Part shown: piece by piece, positions 25,472-33,927 of the stretch
Position numbering within the stretch: the first letter of the stretch is position 1
Layout of the letters: the number at the start of each line of letters is the position of its first letter
Origin: Halogranum gelatinilyticum
GTDB taxonomy: Archaea > Halobacteriota > Halobacteria > Halobacteriales > Haloferacaceae
Reading direction: 5' to 3'
DNA: 64,000 bases
Assembly (NCBI RefSeq): GCF_900103715.1
Contig: NZ_FNHL01000001.1
Span: 849,295 to 913,294, forward strand
Made by a program: the position numbers and the translations under genes
Notes under the pieces: model-generated
Databases searched by the model: none
Seen by the model: only the letters and a program-made list of their open reading frames with translations
What the model was told of the DNA's origin: nothing

Positions 25472-26404
25472 ATGAACCTCCGCCGAGCAGCCGGTCTTGC
25501 ACTCGCAGGTGTCGGAGCGACCGCACTCGCCAACCGCGCCCTCCACGGCCGGGCGGGCGAACTCGAAGCACCCCTCGCCGGTGAACAGCGGACCTACCGC
25601 TGGCGCGGGATGGACGTCGCCTACACGGAGGCGGGTGACCCCGACGACCCGGACCTCGTCCTCCTCCACGGCATCAACGCCGCTGGCTCCAGCGGCGAGT
25701 TCCGCGAGGTCTTCTCGGCACTCGCCGACGAGTACCACGTCGTCGCCCCCGACCTCCCCGGCTTCGGTCTGTCCGACCGGCCGCCGCTTCGCTACTCCGC
25801 GGCACTCTACGAGGACTTCGTCGCCGACTTCCTCGGCGAGTTCGACTCGCCGCGCGTCCTCGCCTCGTCGCTGACGAGTGCCTACGTCGTCGCCGTCGCC
25901 AACCGACTCGACCTCTCGCGGCTCGTCCTCGTCTGTCCGACCGCCCGCGGCGGTCCCGACCCGAACCAGGCAGTCCGCGAACTCGTCCGCGCGCCCGTCG
26001 TCGGCGACCTGCTGTTCAACGCCATCACGTCGAAGCCGTCGATCCGCTACTTCAACGCCGACCACGGCTACTACGACATGGATTCGGTGACCGACGACTG
26101 GATGGATTACGAGTGGCGCACCGCCCACCAGCCGAACGCCCGCTTCGCGCCCGCCTCGTTCATTAGCGGCTATCTCAACTCCGAGATCGACCTCGGCGAG
26201 ACGCTCGCCGCGCTCGACGTCCCGGTCACGCTCGTCTGGGGCCGCGAGGCCGACATCACGCCGCTGTCCGACGGGCGGAAACTCGCCGACGAAGCCGACG
26301 CGCGGCTCGTCGTCTTCGACGACGCGAAACTGCTCCCGCACGTCGAGCATCCGGGTGCCTTCCTCGACACAGTGCGCGAGGAACTCGCGGCCGACGCGGC
26401 GTAA
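25472..26404 (+). CDS. Alpha/beta hydrolase
   Basis: A 310-residue alpha/beta-fold hydrolase. The oxyanion motif [11 protein letters not shown] (64-74) and [12 protein letters not shown] (93-104) are typical. The nucleophile elbow is atypical: ASSLTSAYV (131-139) replaces G-x-S-x-G, with Ser133 at the expected position. The acid is probably Asp in GREADITP and the base His in LPHVEHPG. The N-terminus ([18 protein letters not shown]) is hydrophobic with twin arginine but lacks the usual Tat pattern, so it may be a membrane anchor. Substrate is unknown. It has its own TATA element and follows meaB by 131 bp. Confidence 0.8.
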   Translation: MNLRRAAGLALAGVGATALANRALHGRAGELEAPLAGEQRTYRWRGMDVAYTEAGDPDDPDLVLLHGINAAGSSGEFREVFSALADEYHVVAPDLPGFGLSDRPPLRYSAALYEDFVADFLGEFDSPRVLASSLTSAYVVAVANRLDLSRLVLVCPTARGGPDPNQAVRELVRAPVVGDLLFNAITSKPSIRYFNADHGYYDMDSVTDDWMDYEWRTAHQPNARFAPASFISGYLNSEIDLGETLAALDVPVTLVWGREADITPLSDGRKLADEADARLVVFDDAKLLPHVEHPGAFLDTVREELAADAA

Positions 26405-26437
26405 CCTTCGGAGAACTCGCAGCTGTTTTGCTCTCGG

Positions 26438-26884
26438 TCAGGCCGACTTGACGCCGACGAGTGCCAACAGGCAGGTCCACGACAACACGCCGACGACGAC
26501 GGCCCAGAGTCTCACGTCGCTGGAGAGGCTGCCCGACAGGAACGCGACGGCCGCGGCGAGACCAACGAGCGCGAGCGCGACGGCGAGCAACGTGTCGTAC
26601 CGCTCGTCGTAGTCGATTCGAGCAACCTCCGGCGTCGGCGTCGGCCGTGGCTCGCGCCGGATGCCGTCGTCGGTGCGGACCGCCCGAAGCAGCCACCGCG
26701 CTCTCGCCAGCACCGCGCCGAGGAGACCGCCGACGAACAGCCCAATGACGAGCCCGCTGGTGTCGCCGACGAGTGCAAACCCGAGACCGACGACGGCGGC
26801 GGGAACGAGCACGAGTGCGACGGTCTCGGCGACGTCGAGGGCGACGAGCCGGGGGTCGCGCTCGCGTAGCTGTTGGAGGGGCAT
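26438..26884 (-). CDS. Haloarchaeal membrane protein of unknown function
   Basis: A 148-residue protein with four predicted spans arranged as two pairs (about 20-60 and 95-145), separated by a charged loop rich in Arg, Pro and Thr (ARARWLLRAVRTDDGIRREP). The N-terminus MPLQQLRERDPRLVALDV is cytoplasmic-like and fixes the ATG at 26884; an upstream codon would add ten unconserved residues. I do not recognise the family. It lies downstream of the DUF35 gene on the same strand and may be cotranscribed. Confidence 0.7.
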   Translation of the reverse strand: MPLQQLRERDPRLVALDVAETVALVLVPAAVVGLGFALVGDTSGLVIGLFVGGLLGAVLARARWLLRAVRTDDGIRREPRPTPTPEVARIDYDERYDTLLAVALALVGLAAAVAFLSGSLSSDVRLWAVVVGVLSWTCLLALVGVKSA

Positions 26885-26940
26885 CTTCGGACGGAGTTCG
26901 CGCGCCCTGAACAAAAGTGTTCGTCGGCCGAGCGTCTCGC

Positions 26941-27315
26941 TCAGCGCAGACTGAACCGGACCATCCGGCTGTCGTCGGCCTCGTTGGCCGCGGCCCCGGC
27001 TTCGACCGCCGAGCCGACTTCGACGTCGTCGACGGCGTCGCTGCCGAGGACGCCGGTCAGCCGGACGCCGCCGAAGTCCGCGATGACCGTCGCATACGGT
27101 GCTTCGTGCGCGAAGTTCGGCGGCGGGACGTGGACGACGGTGTACGTCTCGACCTCTCCGGTCTCCGGCAGCGGTTCCTCCGAGAGCTCTGGCGAGCCGC
27201 AGTGCGGACAGACCCGTCGGGGCGGCAGCGAGCCGTGGCCAGCCTCGCAGGCGAGATAGAAGCCGTCGCCAGCGTCGATCGCGTCGAGCCAGTCGTCGTA
27301 GCCAGCGTCGGTCAT
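26941..27315 (-). CDS. DUF35 / Zn-ribbon OB-fold protein, thiolase partner
   Basis: A 124-residue protein with an N-terminal helix, a rubredoxin-like zinc ribbon (GSLPPRRVCPHCGSPEL) and a C-terminal OB fold (ETYTVVHVPPPNF, ATVIADFGGVRLTGVL). DUF35 proteins act as scaffolds that bind thiolases, and in archaea couple acetoacetyl-CoA thiolase to HMG-CoA synthase. Two ATGs lie two codons apart; GGAGG eight bases before the ATG at 27315 decides for that one. It follows the thiolase gene with a 34-bp gap, the standard pair arrangement. Confidence 0.88.
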   Translation of the reverse strand: MTDAGYDDWLDAIDAGDGFYLACEAGHGSLPPRRVCPHCGSPELSEEPLPETGEVETYTVVHVPPPNFAHEAPYATVIADFGGVRLTGVLGSDAVDDVEVGSAVEAGAAANEADDSRMVRFSLR

Positions 27316-27349
27316 CTGCATACCTCCGCGGCAGTGAATCGCCGCTCCG

Positions 27350-28516
27350 TCATCGGCCCACCTCCAAGACGTGAACGACCGCACTCGCGACGGTGCCACC
27401 CGCGTTGTGGGTGAGACCGACGCGGGCGTCCGAAACGGCGTCGCTGTTGGGATGGTCGCCGCGCAGCAGTCGGGTCATTTCGACGAGCTGGCTGCCGCCC
27501 GTCGCGCCGACGGGGTGGCCCTTCGCCTTCAAGCCGCCCGAGAGGTTGATAGGGCGGTCGCCGTCGATGGTGGTCTCGCCGCGGCGGGCCGCGCCGATTC
27601 CCTCGCCTGGTTCGTAGAAGCCGAGCGATTCGAGCGCGAGCACCTCCGCGATGGTGAAGCAGTCGTGGACCTCCGCGACTTCGATGTCCTCGGGACCGAC
27701 ACCGGCGTCGGCGTAGGCCTCCTCGGCCGCCTCCGTCGCGGCGGGCGTCCGGGCGAGATAGTCGCGGTCCTGCAACGCCATCTTGTCGCCGCCCTGCCCC
27801 GTCCCCGTGATGGAGACGGGCGCGTCGAGACCGTGTTCCTCCGCGTAGTCGTCGCTGACGAGGACGAGCGCGCTCGCGCCGTCGGTGATGGGGCAAGCGT
27901 CGTAGAGTCCCAGCGGCTCGGCGACGATGGGGGCGTCGAGTGCCTGTTCGACGGTGATCTCCTTCTGGAACTGTGCGTACTCGTTGTCGAGGGCGTTGGC
28001 GTGGTTCTTGACCGCGATGTGCGCGAGGTCCTCGCGCTCGCCGCCGTACTGCGAGAAGTACGCCTTCGCCATGAGCGCGTAGGCACCGGGGAAGGTGACG
28101 CCCGAGCGGACCTCGTGGAGTTCGTCGGCGGCGATGGCGAGTGCCTCGGTCGCGCCGTCGGTGTCGAGGTTGGTCATCCGCTCCATCCCACCGGCGAGTA
28201 CCACGTCGTTCTCGCCCGAGCGGATGCTCCGGACGGCCTCGCGGGCGGCGACGCCCGCGGAGGCACAGGCCTGTTCGTAGCGGGTGGCCGGGCAGCCGAG
28301 ACCCGCCGCCTCCGCCATGAGCGGTCCCTGGTGGCCCTGCCGCTCGGCGATTGCGCCCATGAAGTTGCCGTAGTTCAGCTGTTCGATGTGGTCGCGGGGG
28401 ACGCCTGCGTCCTCGCGAGCCGCGAGTGCGGCCTCGGCGAAGAGGTCACGGCCCGTCCGGTCGGGGTGACTCCCGAAATGGGTCAGACCGACCCCGGCGA
28501 CTCGTACGCCAGTCAT
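27350..28516 (-). CDS. Thiolase family acyl-CoA acetyltransferase
   Basis: A 388-residue thiolase of the SCP-x/archaeal type. The nucleophile Cys84 lies in YEQACASAG, the second catalytic region has EVHDCFT, and GHPVGATGG supplies the general-base His; LTHNAGG takes the place of the C-terminal CxGG loop. It may form acetoacetyl-CoA with the DUF35 partner or cleave 3-ketoacyl-CoA. No HMG-CoA synthase is adjacent, so the pathway (mevalonate or beta-oxidation) is undecided. A TATA-like TCTATACG about 28 bp upstream of the ATG on this strand implies a leaderless mRNA. Confidence 0.9.
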   Translation of the reverse strand: MTGVRVAGVGLTHFGSHPDRTGRDLFAEAALAAREDAGVPRDHIEQLNYGNFMGAIAERQGHQGPLMAEAAGLGCPATRYEQACASAGVAAREAVRSIRSGENDVVLAGGMERMTNLDTDGATEALAIAADELHEVRSGVTFPGAYALMAKAYFSQYGGEREDLAHIAVKNHANALDNEYAQFQKEITVEQALDAPIVAEPLGLYDACPITDGASALVLVSDDYAEEHGLDAPVSITGTGQGGDKMALQDRDYLARTPAATEAAEEAYADAGVGPEDIEVAEVHDCFTIAEVLALESLGFYEPGEGIGAARRGETTIDGDRPINLSGGLKAKGHPVGATGGSQLVEMTRLLRGDHPNSDAVSDARVGLTHNAGGTVASAVVHVLEVGR

Positions 28517-28629
28517 ACACGAACGACAATGTGAGAGTTGCGTATAGACTTGCCGGATGAGCCGGTCAGTCCCGTCGCGGCGACGATCCGTCGGCACGTC
28601 GTCTCTCTGGAGAAACAGATCGTGGCATA

Positions 28630-28638
28630 TTTTTAAAT
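28630..28638 (+). promoter_or_regulatory. TATA element of the MinD-like gene
   Basis: TTTTTAAAT is centred about 27 bp before the ATG at 28661, in an otherwise GC-rich segment. Spacing and sequence fit a strong haloarchaeal TATA box giving a leaderless mRNA. Confidence 0.6.
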
Positions 28639-28660
28639 GGTCTTCTCGTGATACGGAGCT

Positions 28661-29950
28661 ATGGCAACGGGACGTGTGTACGCCGTCGCGGGCGCGAAGG
28701 GGGGCGTCGGCAAGACGACGACGAGTCTCAACCTCGGAGCGGCACTCGCCGCCGCCGGTCGCTCGGTCGTCGTCGTGGAACTGGATCTCGCGATGGCGAA
28801 CTTCGCAGACTTTCTCGCACTCGACGTCGACCCGGAGACCGATACGACCGTCCACGACGTGCTCGCGGGCGACGCCGCCGTCGCCGACGCCGTCTACGAC
28901 GCACCCGGCGGGTTCAGCGTCGTCCCGAGCGGGACGACCCTCGACGGCTTCGCGAAGACGGACGTCGACGGCGTCGGCGACGTGCTTCTCACGCTGCGCG
29001 AGGAGTACGAGGTCGTCCTGCTCGACACCGGCGCGGGGCTGAGCCACGAGACGCTCTTACCGCTCGCACTGGCCGACGAGACACTGCTCGTCTCCTCGCC
29101 ACGCGTCGCCTCGGTCCGCGACGCCGAGAAGACGAAACAGCTCGCCGCCCGCGTCGGTGGCACCGTCGCGGGCGTCGTCTTCGTCCGGTCGGGGACGGGT
29201 AACTCGCCGCCGGTCGACCGCATCGCCGACTTCCTCGACGTGCCGATGTTCGGCCACGTCCCCGAGGACGAGTCGGTGCCTGCGTCGCAGGACGCCGGAC
29301 GGCCGGTCGTGGCGGAGGCTCCCGACAGCGAGGCGGCGGCGGCCTACGTCGCCATCGCGGGGCGACTCGCCCGGCGTGATGCGGTCGCCGCCGACCGCGG
29401 CGAACTCGCCTCGAACGCCGTCCGCGTCCGACAGGAGACCGCCCGACACCGCGGCGGGTTCGTCTTCCCCGAGGGCGAGTCGCCGGAGGCAGGCGATACC
29501 GACACCGCTGCCGCCACAGCGACCGCGACGGCGACGAGCGAGACCGACGACCCCGACTCGGCAGGGGACGAGACCGACGGCTCCGATTCGACGGGAGGCG
29601 AAACTGACGCCCCCGACTCGGTGGAGGACGAAACCGACACGCGGGAGCCGGACGAGCGACCCGCGTCGGCGGCAGACACCGGCTCGACGCAGCCCGACGA
29701 GCCGACGCAGTCTGACGACTCGACACAGTCCAACGAGACGGCGCAGGCCAACGAGACGGCGCGACCCGACCAGTCCGCACCGTCGCCGACGGCCGTACAG
29801 TCGAGCGACGGAACAGGCGGAAAAGGAGAGCCGAGCGACGGAACAGGCGGAAAAGGAGAGCCGAGCGACGAGACGGACCGGAACACGGCGGACGGTGGGC
29901 TTCGGACCCGCGTCGGTGCGGTGCTCCAGAGCGTCCGGCAGTCGTTCTGA
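28661..29950 (+). CDS. MinD/ParA-like ATPase with long disordered tail
   Basis: A 429-residue protein. The first 250 residues are a MinD-type ATPase with the deviant Walker A AGAKGGVGKTTTS (10-22), switch region VVLLDTGAGLS, and LVSSPRVASVRDAEKTKQL. Residues about 270-410 are a low-complexity acidic linker (Asp, Glu, Ser, Thr, Pro, Gln) that ends in two copies of SDGTGGKGEP. The final segment GLRTRVGAVLQSVRQSF could be an amphipathic helix, like the membrane-targeting helix that ends bacterial MinD. From memory, long-tailed MinD paralogues such as Haloferax MinD4 position polar structures. No MinE exists nearby, as is usual in archaea. Confidence 0.87.
   Translation: MATGRVYAVAGAKGGVGKTTTSLNLGAALAAAGRSVVVVELDLAMANFADFLALDVDPETDTTVHDVLAGDAAVADAVYDAPGGFSVVPSGTTLDGFAKTDVDGVGDVLLTLREEYEVVLLDTGAGLSHETLLPLALADETLLVSSPRVASVRDAEKTKQLAARVGGTVAGVVFVRSGTGNSPPVDRIADFLDVPMFGHVPEDESVPASQDAGRPVVAEAPDSEAAAAYVAIAGRLARRDAVAADRGELASNAVRVRQETARHRGGFVFPEGESPEAGDTDTAAATATATATSETDDPDSAGDETDGSDSTGGETDAPDSVEDETDTREPDERPASAADTGSTQPDEPTQSDDSTQSNETAQANETARPDQSAPSPTAVQSSDGTGGKGEPSDGTGGKGEPSDETDRNTADGGLRTRVGAVLQSVRQSF
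29803..29862 (+). repeat. Two identical 30-bp tandem units inside the MinD-like tail
   Basis: The 30-bp unit starting GAGCGACGGAACAGGCGG is perfectly duplicated in tandem (29803-29832 and 29833-29862) and encodes SDGTGGKGEP twice. Perfect identity at the nucleotide level, including third codon positions, points to a recent duplication, and a partial third unit (GAGCGACGAGACGG) follows. Confidence 0.92.
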
Positions 29951-29956
29951 CTCCGG

Positions 29957-31567
29957 CTATCCCTCGCCGACGAGTCGCTCTTCGCCCTCCCACTCCTGCT
30001 CGCGCAGTTCGTACTTCTGAATCTTCCCGGTCGCCGTCTTCGGCAACTCGGCGACGAACGCGACCTCGCCGGGCACCTTGTAGGAGGCGATGCGTTCGCG
30101 GCAGAAGTCTTTGATCTCCTCGGCGGTGACGCCGGGGTTCTCGGGGTCGCCGTTGGCGGGCACGAGGAACGCCTTCGGCGTCTCGCCCCACTTCTCCGAG
30201 GGCACCGGAATCACGGCGACGTCGGCAACCGCCTCGTGTTCGAACAGGGTGTCCTCCAGTTCGATGCTGGAGATGTTCTCGCCGCCGGAGATGATAATGT
30301 CCTTCTTGCGGTCTTGGATGGTGATGAAGCCGTCCTCGTCGACGGTCGCGAGGTCGCCCATGTGGTAGTAGCCCTCCACGCGGTCGTCGAAGGCCTCCGC
30401 CGTCGCCTCGGGTTTCTCCCAGTAGCCGTCCATCACCTGGTTACCGCGGACGACGATTTCGCCGACGGTCGCCCCGTCGCGGGCGACGTCCTCGCCGTCG
30501 TCGTCGACGACGCGGACTTCGGTGCCGAGATAGCCGATGCCCTGGCTCTTCTTCACCGCAAAGCGGTCCGGACTCTCCTGGTCGAAGAAGCGTCGGGCGT
30601 CGGACGTCGTGATGAGCGGCCCCGTCTCCGTCGCGCCGTAGACGTGTTTGAGATACCAGCCGAACTCGTCTTCGACGGTGCGGATGGTCGCCTCCGGCGG
30701 TGCGGCTCCAGCCGTCGCGACCCGGACGGGGTTCGCGCCGACAGTGGCCGGTTCGTGCTCCTCGTGGTACTCCCCGAGCATGTTGAGCACCGTCGGGGCG
30801 GCACAGAAGTACGAGACGTCCTCCGTTTGAATCCGCTCGAATATCTCGCCCGCGTCGATGCCGCGGGTGCAGATATGTCGCGCCCCGTTGCCGGTGATCG
30901 CGTAGATGTGGCCCCAGCCGTTGACGTGGAACATCGGCAGCGTCCAGAGATAGACGTCGTCGTCACTGATCTCCTGGTGGGCCGTGATGAGATAGGCGTG
31001 GAGCGTCTCCGTCCGGTGGGTGCGGCAGACACCCTTCGGGTCGCCGGTCGTCCCCGACGTGTAGTTGATGGTGATGACCTCGTCTTCGGCCATCTCCGGC
31101 CGCTCGTAGTCGGTCGACTCGGCGACGATATCGTCGAAGGACTCCCACTGTCCCTCGACGGCGTCGACGTCGTTGGTGATGAACACCTCCGTCGGCACGT
31201 CGTCGCGGACCGCCTCGATTTTCTCCGCCAGTTCGTGGTCGGCGTAGATGGCCGTCACCCCCGCGTCGTTCAGGATATACTCGAAGTCCTTGGGCACGAG
31301 TCGGTAGTTCAGCGGGGTGTGGACCGCCCCGACCTGCATCGCGCCGTAGGCGGCTTCGAGATGGTAGTGGGTGTTCGGGTCCAAGACGGCCACCCGATCG
31401 CCCTTCCCGATGCCGCGCGCCTGCAGAGCCGCCGCGAAGCCGTCGGCGCGCTCGCCCAACTCGTCGTACGTGTACCGTTCGCCCGTCGTCGCCAACACCG
31501 CCTCTTTGTCGCCGTAGTGTCGCCGCGCTCTGTCCAGAAACTCGGTCACGAGGAGGGGTTTCTCCAT
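29957..31567 (-). CDS. Acyl-CoA ligase (AMP-forming, medium/long-chain type)
   Basis: A 536-residue ANL-superfamily ligase activating a carboxylic acid to its CoA thioester through an acyl-AMP. The P-loop INYTSGTTGDPKGV, the A5 motif YGATETGP, GYWEKPEAT, YHMGDLATVDEDG and the catalytic lysine region KTATGKIQK are all present. ATG at 31567 (MEKPLLVTEF) is preferred over one eight codons upstream because CCTATATC lies about 28 bp before it, the spacing for a leaderless start. Substrate chain length cannot be read from sequence. It is convergent with the MinD-like gene. Confidence 0.9.
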   Translation of the reverse strand: MEKPLLVTEFLDRARRHYGDKEAVLATTGERYTYDELGERADGFAAALQARGIGKGDRVAVLDPNTHYHLEAAYGAMQVGAVHTPLNYRLVPKDFEYILNDAGVTAIYADHELAEKIEAVRDDVPTEVFITNDVDAVEGQWESFDDIVAESTDYERPEMAEDEVITINYTSGTTGDPKGVCRTHRTETLHAYLITAHQEISDDDVYLWTLPMFHVNGWGHIYAITGNGARHICTRGIDAGEIFERIQTEDVSYFCAAPTVLNMLGEYHEEHEPATVGANPVRVATAGAAPPEATIRTVEDEFGWYLKHVYGATETGPLITTSDARRFFDQESPDRFAVKKSQGIGYLGTEVRVVDDDGEDVARDGATVGEIVVRGNQVMDGYWEKPEATAEAFDDRVEGYYHMGDLATVDEDGFITIQDRKKDIIISGGENISSIELEDTLFEHEAVADVAVIPVPSEKWGETPKAFLVPANGDPENPGVTAEEIKDFCRERIASYKVPGEVAFVAELPKTATGKIQKYELREQEWEGEERLVGEG

Positions 31568-31747
31568 GCAGTATTCTTGATGAAGGTTCATGATATAGGT
31601 TGCCGGATGGTGGCAAAAGCCACGCGAACCGGTGGCTGTCTGATGGCTCCCGAGTGCTCAATACTCCAGAAATCCGTCCGGACGGACTATATTTCTCTGT
31701 AGCACTACTCAGGAAAATATCATACTGCTCCGGGTCGATTCCCGGAT

Positions 31748-31996
31748 ATGGCACTCTCGGAGTACACCGGCCGGACGCCGCGCGGCTACGACCAGGAGAC
31801 GACCGTCGAGCGCGTCGCCCCCCACCAACGGTGGGACGTCGACGGCGAACGACAGGGTGACTGCAGCAACTGCGGCGACGAACTCCAGTTGCGCGAGAAG
31901 CATCTGCTCGTGACGCTCACGCGAAAGCCGGGACGGAACGCCGAACGACACCATCTCTGCGGCCAGCCCTGTCTGGACGAGTGGCTCGTCGACTAA
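31748..31996 (+). CDS. Small zinc-finger protein
   Basis: An 82-residue protein with an acidic N-terminus and a Cys/His cluster: DCSNCGDELQLREKHLLVTL followed by HHLCGQPCLDEW. Two CxxC-like pairs (CSNC and CGQPC) spaced by about 30 residues would bind one zinc. This one-domain type is common in haloarchaea and of unknown function. It is divergent from the acyl-CoA ligase; the 156-bp gap contains A+T-rich stretches (GGACTATATTTCTC, GGAAAATATCATAC) that probably include its promoter. Confidence 0.75.
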   Translation: MALSEYTGRTPRGYDQETTVERVAPHQRWDVDGERQGDCSNCGDELQLREKHLLVTLTRKPGRNAERHHLCGQPCLDEWLVD

Positions 31997-32070
31997 TTAC
32001 TGGCTACTACCACAAACTATTACTCAGTCAGCCACGGTGAGACAGCCATGGCTCTCAGTGGTGACAGACC

Positions 32071-33576
32071 GTGGTAAGCACAGCAGCCCTCCTCGGCGTC
32101 GGCGCGCTCGTCCTCGTCGGGTTCGCGGCCGTCGGGGCGTGGTACAGCCGTGGGCGGGTCGGCTCCGTCGAGGACTTCATCACCGCCCGCGACAGCGCGG
32201 CGACCGGCACGCTCACCGCGACGGTCGTCGCGTCGAGCATGGGCGCGTGGATCCTCTTCAGCCCCGCCGAGGCGGGCGCGGCCTTCGGCGGCGTGACGGC
32301 CGTCGTCGGCTACGCCGTCGGCTCGGCACTCCCGCTCGCCGTCTACGCCTCGCTCGGCCCGCGGATCCGGCGACTCCTCCCCCGCGGCCACTCGCTGACC
32401 GAGTACGCCGCCGCGCGCTACGGCCCGGCGATGGCGGGCTACGTCCTCGTCGTCTCGGTCGCGTATATGTTCATCTTCCTCGCCGCCGAGTTCACCGGTA
32501 TCGCGCTCGTGATGGAGCGGCTCGCGGGCGTTCCCGGCTGGCAGACCGCGACGCTCGTCGGCGTGACCGTCCTCGCCTACACCGCCTACGGCGGCCTCCG
32601 CGCGAGCATCGTCACTGACCGACTCCAAACGCTCGTCATCCTCCCGCTGTTCTTCGTCGGTGTCGCGGTCGCGCTCGTCGCGCTCGGCGGGCCGACGGCG
32701 GCCGCGCGCTCGGTGACGGCGACCCGTCCCGAACTGCTCTCGCTCGGCTACCTCCCCGGCCTGGAGTTCGGCGTCTACGTCGCCGTCGCGATTCTCGGCG
32801 CGGAACTCCTGAACCAGGCGTGGTGGCAGCGGGTCTACGCCGGTCGCGACGACGCGACCGTCACGCGGTCGTTCCGGCTGGCCGCCCTTCTGGTCCTTCC
32901 GATGGTCCTCGTCGTCGGCTTGTTCGGTCCCGTCGCGGCGGGCCGCGGGCTGGTCGAGAGTTCCGCGGATGCGAGCGTCGCGCTCTTTCTCGTCGTCGAA
33001 CAGCTGCTCCCCGAGTGGGTGACGTTCGTCTTCGCCCTGCTCGCGCTCCTGCTCGTCGTCTCCAGTGCCGACACGCTGTTCAACGCCATCGCGAGCGTCG
33101 TCACGACCGACCTGCCTCGCGTCGCCGACGTCTCCCCGGACGGCCTGCTGCTCGTCGCCCGCGGCTTCACGGGCGTTGTCGCGCTCGGTGCCATCGTCGT
33201 CGGCGCGCAGGGCTACAGCGTCCTGACGCTGTTTCTCCTCGCCGACCTGCTGGCGGCGGCGACCTTCGGGCCGCTGCTCCTCGGACTCTACTCCGAGCGC
33301 GCGCGCTCCGGCGGCGTCCTCGCCGCCAGCACCGTCGGACTCGTCGTCGGTCTCGCGTTCTTCCCGCCCGCCCGCGGCGTGCTCGCCCCCTCGTTCCTCC
33401 CGGCACCGTCGTTCTTCGTGTCGTTCCTCTCGGCAGCCGGACTCTCCTGTGGGCTGGCGGCACTCTCGACGCGCGTCGGCGACGACCGGTACGACCTGGA
33501 CCGCCTCGGCGACGAGGTGGGACGGCTCGACCAGTCGAGCGAGACCGCAGACGGGGCGGCCGTCGCCGACGACTGA
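32071..33576 (+). CDS. Sodium:solute symporter (SSS family)
   Basis: A 501-residue transporter with about 13 spans. The N-terminus (VEDFITARDSAATGTLTATVVASSMGAWI) has the SSS-family TM1 layout, and family signatures include LTEYAAARYGPAMAGYV, AYTAYGGLRASIVTDRLQ (the SSS signature region) and VSSADTLFNAIAS, containing the Ser of the conserved Na2 site. The start is GTG. It resembles PutP-like members, but the substrate is unknown. It is convergent with the acetate-type symporter operon, from which it is clearly diverged in sequence. Confidence 0.88.
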   Translation: MVSTAALLGVGALVLVGFAAVGAWYSRGRVGSVEDFITARDSAATGTLTATVVASSMGAWILFSPAEAGAAFGGVTAVVGYAVGSALPLAVYASLGPRIRRLLPRGHSLTEYAAARYGPAMAGYVLVVSVAYMFIFLAAEFTGIALVMERLAGVPGWQTATLVGVTVLAYTAYGGLRASIVTDRLQTLVILPLFFVGVAVALVALGGPTAAARSVTATRPELLSLGYLPGLEFGVYVAVAILGAELLNQAWWQRVYAGRDDATVTRSFRLAALLVLPMVLVVGLFGPVAAGRGLVESSADASVALFLVVEQLLPEWVTFVFALLALLLVVSSADTLFNAIASVVTTDLPRVADVSPDGLLLVARGFTGVVALGAIVVGAQGYSVLTLFLLADLLAAATFGPLLLGLYSERARSGGVLAASTVGLVVGLAFFPPARGVLAPSFLPAPSFFVSFLSAAGLSCGLAALSTRVGDDRYDLDRLGDEVGRLDQSSETADGAAVADD

Positions 33577-33662
33577 GTCGGCGGCGCGGTCGCTGTGAGT
33601 GTAGATGAATAATGGGTCGCTGTCGACGACGACGCGGCCCGGCAATGGGGCCGGTGGGGCAG

Positions 33663-33878
33663 TTACGTCCGCCCCTCGGCGACGTCGAGCGACCAGAAGA
33701 AGCCGTAGTAGGCGAGGACGCCGCAGGCCATGGTGAAGTAGTAGGCCCACTGCGGCCCGTCGACGACTTCGAAGACGAGCGAGACGACCGCGACCCACGC
33801 CATCGCGAACACCAGGTCGACGACCATCCCCGAGCGGTGCTCGCGGACGTGCTCGCCGATGGCTTCGAGGCGGCTCAC
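33663..33878 (-). CDS. Small two-span membrane protein downstream of the acetate-type symporter
   Basis: A 71-residue protein with an amphipathic N-terminal segment (MSRLEAIGEHVREHRSG) and two hydrophobic spans (VVDLVFAMAWVAVVSLVF and YYFTMACGVLAYYGFFWSL). It begins with GTG 49 bp after the symporter stop on the same strand, so it is probably the third gene of that operon. I do not recognise the family. Its composition is that of a real membrane protein. Confidence 0.65.
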   Translation of the reverse strand: MSRLEAIGEHVREHRSGMVVDLVFAMAWVAVVSLVFEVVDGPQWAYYFTMACGVLAYYGFFWSLDVAEGRT

Positions 33879-33927
33879 GCGCCACCTCGGCGGCTTTCTC
33901 TATCTGGGCGAGGGTCGTGTGTCATGG

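Noticed and set aside
28517-29047. N-terminal extension of the thiolase by about 177 residues
   Set aside because: The extension crosses the promoter and start of the divergent MinD gene, is not thiolase-like, and a TATA element sits correctly before the ATG at 28516.
31730-31750. CCGGGTCGATTCCCGG resembling a tRNA T-arm
   Set aside because: The upstream 60 bp are A+T-rich and contain no D-arm, anticodon arm or acceptor partner. It is only a short palindrome before a small zinc-finger gene.
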